Below, in pieces: positions 7,045-14,534 of a stretch of 25,297 bases of DNA (positions within the stretch are counted from its first letter, which is position 1; the number at the start of each line of letters is the position of its first letter). The notes beneath the pieces are model-generated. The model saw nothing but the letters and a program-made list of their open reading frames with translations, had not been told where the DNA came from and ran no database searches. Source of the stretch: Candidatus Poseidoniaceae archaeon. Lineage in GTDB: Archaea > Thermoplasmatota > Poseidoniia > Poseidoniales > Poseidoniaceae. The stretch spans positions 1 to 25,297 of the forward strand of contig JAQXFL010000037.1 in assembly GCA_029250345.1 (NCBI GenBank). Reading direction: 5' to 3'. The position numbers and the translations under genes were made by a program.

Positions 7045-7059
7045 TCCGGCAATGCCGGA
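7045..7059. promoter_or_regulatory. Perfect palindrome upstream of the Lrp gene, candidate operator
   Basis: TCCGGC-AAT-GCCGGA is a perfect inverted repeat with 6-bp arms and a 3-bp spacer. It lies in the 175-bp divergent region between enolase and the Lrp-type gene, 21 bp upstream of the Lrp TATA box. Lrp/AsnC regulators commonly bind such short dyads and control their own promoter. Assigning it to this regulator is inference. Confidence 0.45.
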
Positions 7060-7079
7060 AAAAGGCATGAAGGTCATTT

Positions 7080-7088
7080 CATATACTC
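7080..7088 (+). promoter_or_regulatory. TATA box, leaderless promoter of the Lrp-type gene
   Basis: CATATACT is centred about 23-24 nt before the GTG start at 7107, so transcription would begin at the start codon. The 13-15-bp candidate operator lies directly upstream. Confidence 0.65.
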
Positions 7089-7106
7089 TAAACCGTAGGA
7101 GCGTTT

Positions 7107-7529
7107 GTGCCACGAGTAGCAGAAATAGACCGCGCAATTCTCGCCCAACTTCGAACCAACGGAAGAATGTCCTATGTCGAACTGGCAAAGGAAGTCGGAG
7201 CCTCGGAGCGCACAGTTCGAACCCACGTTCGCAAGATGGAAGAAGATGGAACAATCCGTGGCTACACCGTCCGAGAAGGTGGCGTTGGATTGACCGCACT
7301 TGTCAGAATCAAGGTATCACCAGGTGCTGAAATCGGTTCATTCGCTTCAGAAGTGACTGGATGGGAAGGTATTGAAATCATCTACGAAGTATCTGGAAGC
7401 GCAGACCTCGTTGCCCTTGTTCACGTTGATGACACCATGGCATTGCGAAAGCTACTCGACAAGATGTGGCTCGCTGCACCAAATGAAATTGCTTCAACTA
7501 CGACCGAATTGGTCCTTGAGCAATACTGA
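7107..7529 (+). CDS. Lrp/AsnC-family transcriptional regulator
   Basis: This 140-residue protein has the standard two-part layout. The N-terminal winged helix (about 5-55) starts EIDRAILAQLRTNGRMSYVE, has the recognition helix ASERTVRTHVRKMEEDG, and ends IRGYTV. A RAM/AsnC effector-binding and oligomerisation domain (about 62-138) follows, with TALVRIKVSPG, IYEVSGSADLVALVHVDD and a terminal TTELVLEQY. These proteins form dimers to octamers, respond to amino acids or other small ligands, and act locally or globally. The GTG start is supported by TATA spacing. The stop abuts the convergent microprotein stop with no gap. The ligand cannot be told from sequence. Confidence 0.95.
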   Translation: MPRVAEIDRAILAQLRTNGRMSYVELAKEVGASERTVRTHVRKMEEDGTIRGYTVREGGVGLTALVRIKVSPGAEIGSFASEVTGWEGIEIIYEVSGSADLVALVHVDDTMALRKLLDKMWLAAPNEIASTTTELVLEQY

Positions 7530-7658
7530 TTATTCCTCTTCTGCAGACGTATTCGACTCGTCCTTTTTGGCAGTGTCATCCGGAAGACCGTAATCGATAC
7601 CACAACTTCGACAAACCATGTTTTTGTCCCAGTCGCATTGTCGCCGGCATCCAGTCAT
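7530..7658 (-). CDS. 42-residue four-cysteine microprotein (zinc-knuckle-like)
   Basis: A short frame starts MTGCRRQCDWDKNMVCRSCG, continues IDYGLPDD, and ends in a charged tail (KKDESNTSAEEE). The two cysteine pairs (C4-x3-C8 and C16-x2-C19) could bind one zinc ion. The tail is low complexity. Support for translation: a strong Shine-Dalgarno-like GAGGTGA ends 4 nt before the ATG; the start lies 9 nt after the redoxin stop on the same strand; and the stop abuts the Lrp stop exactly, as at other convergent junctions here. Probably co-transcribed with the redoxin. Function unknown; a thiol- or zinc-linked role with the redoxin is only a guess. Confidence 0.75.
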   Translation of the reverse strand: MTGCRRQCDWDKNMVCRSCGIDYGLPDDTAKKDESNTSAEEE

Positions 7659-7667
7659 CACTTCACC

Positions 7668-8207
7668 TCAGGCTTTCCACTTGACCGAGCATCCAATGGA
7701 GTCTGTTTGGGATACAATCGGCGCTTCTCCCCGTAACATTGCATCAGTAGCATCTCGTAGTTCATTGGTTTGAACCTGTGTAGGGTCTCGTGGGGAATCA
7801 TCCATGCGACCTTTGTAAACAAGTTTCAACTGTTCATCAAAAAGGAAAAATTCGGGAGTTCTCTTCGCATCGTACGCATGCGCAACGGATTGAGATTCAT
7901 CGTGCAAATACGCGTAGGACATGCTTCTAGCCCTTTTTTCCATGTGCTCAAATGAGTCGTTTGGGTACTTTTCAGGGTCGTTCGAATTGATACCAACGAA
8001 ACCTATACCCATCGATTCAGCATCAGCAGCCATCGCCTCTAACCGTGAGATGCTGGCTATGACATACGGGCAATGGTTGCACTCAAAGACAACGATGAGC
8101 CCGTTCTTACCACGAGCCTGCTCAAGGGTCATGCTCGAGCCGCCCACCGATGCGTTAGCGTTGTTCAAATTAAACTCTGGTGCAGTATCGCCGATGTCGA
8201 GGCCCAT
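7668..8207 (-). CDS. Thioredoxin-fold protein, AhpC/PRX-like1 type
   Basis: This 179-residue cytosolic protein has a redoxin fold. It starts MGLDIGDTAPEFNL and has the active-site segment VVFECNHCPYV, with C43 and C46 in a CxxC motif. It also has FVGINSNDPEKYP, the cis-proline RTPEFFLFD (P118), and the C-terminal SIGCSVKWK block typical of the PRX_like1 group often annotated as a thioredoxin family protein. Members are likely thiol oxidoreductases or peroxidases; the reductant partner is unknown. The ATG start is taken from family alignment. Its minus-strand promoter may use the TATTTTAA element at 8261-8268, shared with the divergent gene. The downstream 42-residue microprotein is probably in the same operon. 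Confidence 0.88.
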   Translation of the reverse strand: MGLDIGDTAPEFNLNNANASVGGSSMTLEQARGKNGLIVVFECNHCPYVIASISRLEAMAADAESMGIGFVGINSNDPEKYPNDSFEHMEKRARSMSYAYLHDESQSVAHAYDAKRTPEFFLFDEQLKLVYKGRMDDSPRDPTQVQTNELRDATDAMLRGEAPIVSQTDSIGCSVKWKA

Positions 8208-8259
8208 GGCTTGATGAACAGAAGGAGGGTCAAAACCCCTTCGATGAAGTCGTTGCCGG

Positions 8260-8268
8260 GTTAAAATA
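8260..8268. promoter_or_regulatory. AT-rich element serving two divergent genes
   Basis: On the + strand GTTAAAATA is centred about 25 nt before the ATG at 8289 (leaderless spacing). Read on the minus strand the same bases give TATTTTAAC, about 57 nt before the redoxin ATG at 8207, leaving a leader of about 30 nt. One TATA-like element may therefore be used in both directions. Confidence 0.5.
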
Positions 8269-8288
8269 CTGTAGAATGGCTCGTAAGT

Positions 8289-8996
8289 ATGACTCCTTTA
8301 GAGAAGCATTGCTCGTTCAAGCCCAGCGAAAAGAGAGCGATGAAATGGTTAAACTCAATTTGCCAGGACCAAAAATGGGTAAATATTCACAGTTTTGAGA
8401 GAATTGATGTCGAAAACGAGAGAACGGTGCTCGAAATTGAAATGACCATCGTAAGTTTATCCGAGCGGATTTACGAATTGACACTGTGTGTTGGAATCAA
8501 GGAAAACCAATTTGGAAGGATCTTTGAATCTTCACTCCGTGGGAAAGTGGATTTAGGTGTTGGTTTGGAACATGAACTGCCTTGGCATGAACAGGAACGG
8601 ATGTGGTGCTCTCTTTGCCTCGGCGTGAGTCATGAACATGAGCAAAATCTGCCGTTGTGCGACCTCTTGGTTTCAATGGCTCTTGGATTACGGGATGATG
8701 AGGGTACAGCAATGCGATTGCCCATGCTTGACTTGTTTTTGGCTCATGACGAAAAGGACCACATCTGGATTGAAAGTTACGACTTAAACGGTCCTGATAC
8801 GGGAATCTACGGCAGTGACTACGGGGAATTAGTACCAATTGAGATTCGGATGTTATGCCATAAGTTTGTCTGCATCAACGATGAACTGGAAGGTTCTGCT
8901 TTCGAAAATTTTGCCCGATTCGACATCATTGCAGATGAAATGAAAAGAGAATCCTTGAAAATTCGGCGAAACAAACTGGGCCATCTTGAACCGTAG
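8289..8996 (+). CDS. Hypothetical protein, 235 residues
   Basis: I do not recognise a family. The protein appears soluble, with no signal peptide. An N-terminal basic/helical segment is followed by a beta-rich part (ERTVLEIEMTIVSLSERIYE, then LTLCVGIKENQFG), a central segment with CSLCLGVSHEHEQ (two Cys and two His that could bind metal), and a helical C terminus rich in Lys/Arg/Glu. The ATG at 8289 fits the TATA spacing for a leaderless mRNA. Pantoate kinase follows 42 bp later on the same strand with no clear promoter of its own, so the two are probably co-transcribed. Confidence 0.75.
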   Translation: MTPLEKHCSFKPSEKRAMKWLNSICQDQKWVNIHSFERIDVENERTVLEIEMTIVSLSERIYELTLCVGIKENQFGRIFESSLRGKVDLGVGLEHELPWHEQERMWCSLCLGVSHEHEQNLPLCDLLVSMALGLRDDEGTAMRLPMLDLFLAHDEKDHIWIESYDLNGPDTGIYGSDYGELVPIEIRMLCHKFVCINDELEGSAFENFARFDIIADEMKRESLKIRRNKLGHLEP

Positions 8997-9038
8997 CGAG
9001 AGTTCATCACTCAAGCCCTGTTCGTAAAATCGAACGGC

Positions 9039-10055
9039 ATGGCAGTAGAACGATGCGGCGGGCATGTTACGCTTCTTTTTTCCATATGGAAAGAAGCCCA
9101 TCTAGCACGTTCGCAAGGCAGTCGAGGAGCGGGCTTCAATGTTGCAACAGGTGTGGAAGCATCGGTGGAATATGTTTCCACCAACGTACCGGAAGTGGAA
9201 GCTTTGCTCTCTGCGGGGTCGGAACTGGATATCCCCGCTGGCCCTGTTGAAAACGGGACGATAACGGTCGAAGTAATCGATATGGACGGCTCGCAATTGG
9301 AGCACTCCTCGATGCTGTATGTGGACCTCGTGGAAGAGTTACGTAACGCTCGTTTGCTTGCACCGGCAGATTCGTACCGGATCCGTGTTCAACTGGAACT
9401 TCCAACAAGCCAAGGCTTCGGCATGTCTGCAGCTGGATTACTCGCAGTTGCTCGAGGATTCCATTCTGAAACCGGCAAAGGTACCGAACTGCAATATCTC
9501 CGTATCGCTCACCGTATCGAGCGCAAGCATGGTTCCGGGCTTGGCGATGTACTTGGTATGTCGAAAAACGGCGTTGAACTACGCTTGCAACCCGGAGCGC
9601 CAGGTTCTGGAGGGGAAGTGGTGAGTTTTACCAGCGTACAACCAATTCTACTTGCATGGCAGCCTGACGAAAGCCGTCATACCTCGAAATACATTGATGA
9701 TGAGCGATGGAAGCGCGCAATATCTGAAGCAGGTGAACGCTCAGTTGCCCGTTTAAGACTCAAAGATTGGAACTTTGAACGATGGCCCGATCTCATGCTA
9801 GAATCTCGAAACTTTGGAGAAGCATCTGGGCTTCTTGGTGAGCCGGCGCGAAAGAAGTTTCTTTCTACAGTTCGCAGCGAGATTCTCAGGCTCGACCTTC
9901 AAGCTCGTGTTAATGTCCGCCTGTGTATGCTTGGTGTATCTGCGTGTATATTGCCACGGCGTCTTGACAGTCCACTCACATCCGACGAATTGGATGCTGT
10001 TGCTGAGGCACTGAACAACGCCAATATCGGCGTTGTTGAAACCAGAATTCACTGA
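9039..10055 (+). CDS. Pantoate kinase (archaeal GHMP-family kinase)
   Basis: Pantoate kinase (EC 2.7.1.169) makes 4-phosphopantoate from pantoate and ATP; phosphopantothenate synthetase then completes the archaeal route to CoA. This 338-residue protein begins with a GGHVTLLFSI strand and has the pantoate-kinase GSRGAGFNVATGV block (residues 27-39). The GHMP phosphate-binding motif reads LPTSQGFGMSAAGLLA (121-136). The next block, IERKHGSGLGDVLGM, resembles the family's HxxGSGLGD segment. The position of GSRGAG after GH(I/V)T separates it from mevalonate and homoserine kinases. The start is fixed by the GHVT block. The stop abuts the convergent CDIN1-like stop with no gap. The phosphopantothenate synthetase gene is not in the window. 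Confidence 0.88.
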   Translation: MAVERCGGHVTLLFSIWKEAHLARSQGSRGAGFNVATGVEASVEYVSTNVPEVEALLSAGSELDIPAGPVENGTITVEVIDMDGSQLEHSSMLYVDLVEELRNARLLAPADSYRIRVQLELPTSQGFGMSAAGLLAVARGFHSETGKGTELQYLRIAHRIERKHGSGLGDVLGMSKNGVELRLQPGAPGSGGEVVSFTSVQPILLAWQPDESRHTSKYIDDERWKRAISEAGERSVARLRLKDWNFERWPDLMLESRNFGEASGLLGEPARKKFLSTVRSEILRLDLQARVNVRLCMLGVSACILPRRLDSPLTSDELDAVAEALNNANIGVVETRIH

Positions 10056-11138
10056 TTATTCTCCGGGCCCAAGTTTTGTCAAATCCAAGACATTTGCATC
10101 CAACAGCGTACAACCTGGCATGAAGAGGTTCGCTGAAAAACCGTGTCGATATACGACGGCTCCACTGCCCCATTCTTCGATATAACGAGCCATTTGCTTA
10201 GCCATTTTCTTCCGTTGGAAATCAACATCAGCACCGTAGAAGTGTTTTGCATCAATCCATGCAACTGGCTTACCGTTTATCTCAACATGATCGAGAAAAA
10301 GAATGTCAGGCGTTCGAACAGGTCGACCCAAATCTTGCTTTTGTTCCTTGACCATTTCCGGTTGTCGGCGAAGGCGAACACCTTGGTCTTCAAACCAATC
10401 CGCCAAGATGTCTTCAAACAAATCAGCTCGCTCTTGAGATTCGCCTTGGTCAACATTCGATACTCGGTCTGCTGCTTCTGCAGCCTCGAACTCCGCCCGT
10501 TCGCGTTTACTGAGTTTACTTGGCTGGCGCAAACTTTCCTTGATTTTGGATTTCGACCATCGCATTTCGGTAAGAATGATTCTGAAAATATTCATTGGAG
10601 GGAAATCGAACCGTGTTGAAAGGTCGACAACACTCACTCCTTCCTTGTAGAGTCGGAGCATGTTTTTCCCTTGCGAGCGCAATCGGCCGTGCCCGTATAC
10701 TGTTTTCTGCTGCAGAAGCGCAGAACGGAGGGAAAGAGCTTGTTCAAGAGTCATTTTGTAGCCTTCTGCTAACACTGCGATTTGGTCGACTCGTTCATCT
10801 TCAAGCCAACCGAATTCACCTTTGCGCATGACTTTACCAGCCATTGCTTCCTCATCCTTGAGTGGTACAGGTACGGTCGCCCATTCAAACGAGAACGACT
10901 TCGGTTCTGGAGTATCCTCCGGGAATCCCATTGGTAGAGGCTTTTGTTCAAAACGTGAACGTGCCTGTTCATCCATGCGTGCGATTTCTGAAGCATTACG
11001 CTCCATGAGTGTGGCTTTGGGAGTACTTCCATATCGGCGCTGACGGTTGTTTCGTCGGGCGTCACGGTTCTTGTTTGAGCGGTTTTTATTACGCGAAGAT
11101 GAACCGCCTTGATTGTCTCGATTCGGTCGGGTCATCAA
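10056..11138 (-). CDS. TPD-family predicted PD-(D/E)xK nuclease, archaeal homologue of eukaryotic CDIN1/C15orf41
   Basis: This 360-residue protein has a very basic disordered N terminus (about 1-45, rich in R/N/K), a helical middle with a helix-turn-helix-like part (about 120-200: RVDQIAVLAEGYKMTLEQAL and VSVVDLSTRFDFPPMNIFRI), and a C-terminal nuclease-like domain. The latter has RTPDILFLDHVEINGK (TPD at 276-278), VAWIDAKHFYGAD (D296-A-K298), QMARYIEEWGSGAVVYRHGF and a terminal LLDANVLDLTKL. The TPD...W(I)(D/E)xK...G.G.V.Y..GF order matches human CDIN1, which binds codanin-1. The protein is inferred to act on DNA or RNA as a resolvase-like nuclease; no activity can be shown here. The start overlaps the upstream stop by 4 bp (ATGA), implying translational coupling. 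Confidence 0.85.
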   Translation of the reverse strand: MMTRPNRDNQGGSSSRNKNRSNKNRDARRNNRQRRYGSTPKATLMERNASEIARMDEQARSRFEQKPLPMGFPEDTPEPKSFSFEWATVPVPLKDEEAMAGKVMRKGEFGWLEDERVDQIAVLAEGYKMTLEQALSLRSALLQQKTVYGHGRLRSQGKNMLRLYKEGVSVVDLSTRFDFPPMNIFRIILTEMRWSKSKIKESLRQPSKLSKRERAEFEAAEAADRVSNVDQGESQERADLFEDILADWFEDQGVRLRRQPEMVKEQKQDLGRPVRTPDILFLDHVEINGKPVAWIDAKHFYGADVDFQRKKMAKQMARYIEEWGSGAVVYRHGFSANLFMPGCTLLDANVLDLTKLGPGE

Positions 11139-11695
11139 ACATCGTCAACGCCGACCGTCTTTGAATCCTCGCTTTCGATGTCGACAAAAGTAAGAGGTCG
11201 TGATTCCCCGATAGGTTCGATGCCCTTGGCTGATAAATCGTCCAACCATTGTGTTGCAAAGGCTTTGGCTTGCGCATTCACTCTCCCGCGGAAAAAACGA
11301 GACCACCCCGAGAGAGCCCACCATGCGGCAATTTCAATCCCGCCCTCCGGCTCACACAGTATCGTCACACTCATTCTCAATGATTTCAATGAAGTACCGA
11401 CTGCCTTACCTTCTCGTTGTTGGCCAAGCCATTCGAATTCAAGTTCAGTAAAGTTTGGTTTTTCCCCCGTGCGAACAGAAGTCACCTTCCACATCTCCTC
11501 AACCAAACGTTGACGTTCAATTCGGTGAAGGTCAAAGCGTTGTCCGACTTCTAGTGCCCCGGTTGACTCGGAAAGAACGCGTTGTGCTGAGGTGTTCCAT
11601 GACGGCCACGCATCGAGTTGAGAGAGATTATGGCTCGCTTGAATCGATTCTTTCTCTGCGAGTGAGCGACGCCATACTCCTTGGGGGGCGTCCAT
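11135..11695 (-). CDS. Hypothetical protein translationally coupled to the CDIN1-like gene (possible SRPBCC fold)
   Basis: The 186-residue product (from ATG 11695) has no signal peptide. The region from about residue 45 reads as alternating beta strands and a long C-terminal helix: RFDLHRIERQRLVEEMWKVT, LEFEWLGQQREGKAVGTS, LRMSVTILCEPEGGIEIAAW, then a helix around QAKAFATQWLDDL. This order (strands, then long helix) suggests an SRPBCC/START-like sandwich, but no signature motif confirms it. An in-frame ATG at 11767 would give 210 residues, but would leave only 9 bp to the divergent gene, so the shorter form is preferred. Neither has a convincing TATA box. The stop codon overlaps the start of the CDIN1-like gene, so the two probably work together. 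Confidence 0.7.
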   Translation of the reverse strand: MDAPQGVWRRSLAEKESIQASHNLSQLDAWPSWNTSAQRVLSESTGALEVGQRFDLHRIERQRLVEEMWKVTSVRTGEKPNFTELEFEWLGQQREGKAVGTSLKSLRMSVTILCEPEGGIEIAAWWALSGWSRFFRGRVNAQAKAFATQWLDDLSAKGIEPIGESRPLTFVDIESEDSKTVGVDDV

Positions 11696-11776
11696 GGAAA
11701 TCCATAGATGCCTCGAACATGAACTTGTGGGACAAAAAACACAGGGTTTCAAATGCTGTAACTTCATCCATTGTCT

Positions 11777-14488
11777 ATGCGCAAAGGTTTCATTCCAATT
11801 TTATTGGTCTGCATTCTCATTGCAGCATCTCTATCACCTACTCTTGGAAAAAGCGACTCAGTGCTTCATGCTGAATCAAATCCTTTACCGTCCGATGGAA
11901 ACAATTCGACCTCGTTGGGATGGGTCACAAATTTTGGAGGCGGTTTGATGGATTATGTCACTCAAAGCATCATGTACCCTGATGGCCGTGTTGCCACCGC
12001 AGGTTGGTTCCAAGGCAACATTCAATTCGATGACATTGTCGATCCTGTGGGGGCCAATGGAGGTTCAAATGACATCGATTTTTTCCTTGGCTGGACTGAA
12101 CCGAACGGCACATGGATTACTGCATTGAGTGCAGGCTCGGTATCGACTGACTCGATAGAAACTATAGCGCTCATGCCCGACGGTGATTTGATTGTTGCAG
12201 GCACATATTGCATCAACAGTATCGACATAGTATGCGAGCTTGCCTTGGGCAATTTAACGCCACTGGAGAAAGAATCATACCGTGATGAGGGGAATGCGTT
12301 TGTAGCGCGAATCGACTCTTCTGGAGAATGGTTGTGGGCCAGTCAAATACAAAACCAATACGAAATGTTCGTTGTCGATATGCTCATCACCCCTGACAAC
12401 AATATTCACGTTTCCGTTGTGTTCGAAGGAGATATTCGTTTGGAGCAAACAACCATCGAATCCTCGACCGATCAATCGCTCATGGTCATTACATTCTCCG
12501 AAAACGGTGATGCCCTTCGTCATGTTAAGACAGATACAATAGGCGGAATTGAGCCGATCGGTTCACTTTGTATGGACGGTCTTGAAGCCACATACGTCGC
12601 TGTTTCTTTTACCGGTGAACTGATTGTTAACGAAACCGTTCTCACCTCAAAAGGGATGACTGATTTGGCTGTTGCTCGGTACTCTGAGTTTGGATGGGAT
12701 TGGGCCATTTCTGCGGGTGGCCCTGGAGAAGACCGCGTTTGGGACTGCGACGGTCTGGGCACCACTGGAATAGAAATCGTGGGTGAATTCAACGGCAACG
12801 CTTCATTTGACGAGTTGTACACCGAACTATCAAACGGAACTGACTTGTTTGTAGCAGAAGTTTCGCAGTCAGGCGGCTGGGTGGACGTTGTGACAGGAGG
12901 TGGCACGGGAATTGACCGAGCCACCGGTATTGCCCACAACGGTCAAGGATCGACCTTTGTCACTGGAGTGACTTCTGGTGGCCTTACCATCGGAGATGAT
13001 ACACTCGTCGATATAGATGGGTTCAACGATGAAAACCATTACGACATATTCCTCGCAGAATTGCTGGATAACAACACTTGGGAATGGGCGATTTCGGCTG
13101 GTGGTAGCGGTCATGACGAGCCTACTTCCCTGGAAGTAGCCACCGACGGCTCACCCTTCGTTTCTTACATTTACAACGGTGACATCTCCATAGCATCACA
13201 CAATTCTTCAAGCTTAGGCTCGTTTGATGTCGGTATTTGGCTCTACCAAACTGACAGGGATGACGATGGGATACTCGACGGAGAGGATAATTGTCCCCGG
13301 ATTTCAAACGGTGCACAGACGAACTACGATGGTGACCTTGAAGGCGATGTCTGCGACACCGATGATGATAATGACGGAGTTTCTGATGCTTTGGATGACT
13401 GCTCACTTGGTGAGAAAAATTGGTTCTCTGAAGAGTCTACTGACCACGACAGTGATGGATGCAGAGATGCTACCGAAGATTTCGACGACGATGAAGACAC
13501 CATCTTCGATTACAACGACCTGTGCCCTCTTGGTCCAGTGGGTTGGAAGTCGACTCCGGAAGAGGATGCGGAAGGAGACGGGTGTGCCGACATCGATACC
13601 GATGGCGACGATTGGGTCGACCAAATGGACAACTGCCCCTTCCTTTCCAACCCGACGCAAGCGGACCTTGATGGAGACAACATCGGAGACGGGTGTGATA
13701 TCGATGAAGACGGGGACAAAATTGCGAACCCAACTGACAACTGCCCACGCGACTCCCCTGTGTGGACATCAACTCAAGTGAACGACCACGACCAAGACGG
13801 TTGTCATGATTCAATCACAGATTTTGATGACGATGAGGACGGCGTATTGGATGCCGATGACGCATGCCCACGAGGCGAAATACGCTGGGCTAACACCGCC
13901 TCAATCGATGACTACGATGGGGACGGGTGCCGTGATGTCAGCGAAGACGATGACGATGACGGGGATGGGATCAACAATGCAATCGATAACTGTCAAAAAG
14001 GAATTATAGGAATTGCTGCAATTGGACAAGATGTCGACGGCGACGGGTGCATTGACAGTGCAGAAGACGAAGATGATGACGAAGATGGGGTTCTCGATGT
14101 CAATGATTTGTGTAAGCGTACGGTCGAAGGCCAACAAGTTAGCATTACAGGCTGCAGTCAGTACCAACTCGATGACGATTTAGATGGTATTCCAAACGCT
14201 ATTGATCTGTGCCAAAACACCGAACCAGGACTTCTTGTAGACCTCGCAGGGTGTAAAGTTGACATCGGTAGTACAACGGACGATACTGCCTCGTCGAAGA
14301 ATAATTTCACGCTCTCTACAGGATTGTATGCTTTAGCCGCAGTATTTGTTGTCGGAGCGGTTTACGTCACCTTCTTCAACAAACCAAATTCTGAAGGTGC
14401 ATCAAAGAAATACACTGCCTCTGAAACTTCAACTAAGACGAGTTCATCCGATGACGCTCAAGAAAACGCTACGGGCGAAGATGAATGA
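11777..14488 (+). CDS. Giant surface protein: beta-propeller-like repeats, thrombospondin type 3 repeats, C-terminal membrane anchor
   Basis: The frame opens at TTG 11771, but ATG 11777 gives a clean signal peptide (RKGFIPILLVCILIAASLSP) and 903 residues. Residues ~40-480 hold SBBP/propeller-like units with recurring phrases such as WAISAGGPGEDR and WAISAGGSGHDE, plus YPDGRVATAGWF, AEVSQSGGWVDVVTGGG and FVTGVTSGGLTIGDD. From ~493 to ~835 there are about eight thrombospondin type 3-like calcium units: DDDGILDGEDNCP, then DNCPFLSNPTQADLDGDNIG, and repeated C..G...W.S..D.D.DGC.D..ED.DDD. One transmembrane helix follows (~848-868, YALAAVFVVGAVYVTFF), then a short Ser/Thr/Glu-rich cytoplasmic tail. 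It is predicted to be a calcium-stabilised cell-surface rod, with binding partner unknown. A second surface gene follows 46 bp later. Confidence 0.88.
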   Translation: MRKGFIPILLVCILIAASLSPTLGKSDSVLHAESNPLPSDGNNSTSLGWVTNFGGGLMDYVTQSIMYPDGRVATAGWFQGNIQFDDIVDPVGANGGSNDIDFFLGWTEPNGTWITALSAGSVSTDSIETIALMPDGDLIVAGTYCINSIDIVCELALGNLTPLEKESYRDEGNAFVARIDSSGEWLWASQIQNQYEMFVVDMLITPDNNIHVSVVFEGDIRLEQTTIESSTDQSLMVITFSENGDALRHVKTDTIGGIEPIGSLCMDGLEATYVAVSFTGELIVNETVLTSKGMTDLAVARYSEFGWDWAISAGGPGEDRVWDCDGLGTTGIEIVGEFNGNASFDELYTELSNGTDLFVAEVSQSGGWVDVVTGGGTGIDRATGIAHNGQGSTFVTGVTSGGLTIGDDTLVDIDGFNDENHYDIFLAELLDNNTWEWAISAGGSGHDEPTSLEVATDGSPFVSYIYNGDISIASHNSSSLGSFDVGIWLYQTDRDDDGILDGEDNCPRISNGAQTNYDGDLEGDVCDTDDDNDGVSDALDDCSLGEKNWFSEESTDHDSDGCRDATEDFDDDEDTIFDYNDLCPLGPVGWKSTPEEDAEGDGCADIDTDGDDWVDQMDNCPFLSNPTQADLDGDNIGDGCDIDEDGDKIANPTDNCPRDSPVWTSTQVNDHDQDGCHDSITDFDDDEDGVLDADDACPRGEIRWANTASIDDYDGDGCRDVSEDDDDDGDGINNAIDNCQKGIIGIAAIGQDVDGDGCIDSAEDEDDDEDGVLDVNDLCKRTVEGQQVSITGCSQYQLDDDLDGIPNAIDLCQNTEPGLLVDLAGCKVDIGSTTDDTASSKNNFTLSTGLYALAAVFVVGAVYVTFFNKPNSEGASKKYTASETSTKTSSSDDAQENATGEDE

Positions 14489-14534
14489 GGCTACTGAACC
14501 AAACTTTCAAAGGCATTCGGACGAAGCAAGCCCT

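Noticed and set aside
14346..14534. Upstream extension of the second surface protein into the preceding gene
   Set aside because: The signal peptide begins at 14535 and the earlier residues overlap the tail of the previous gene in another frame.
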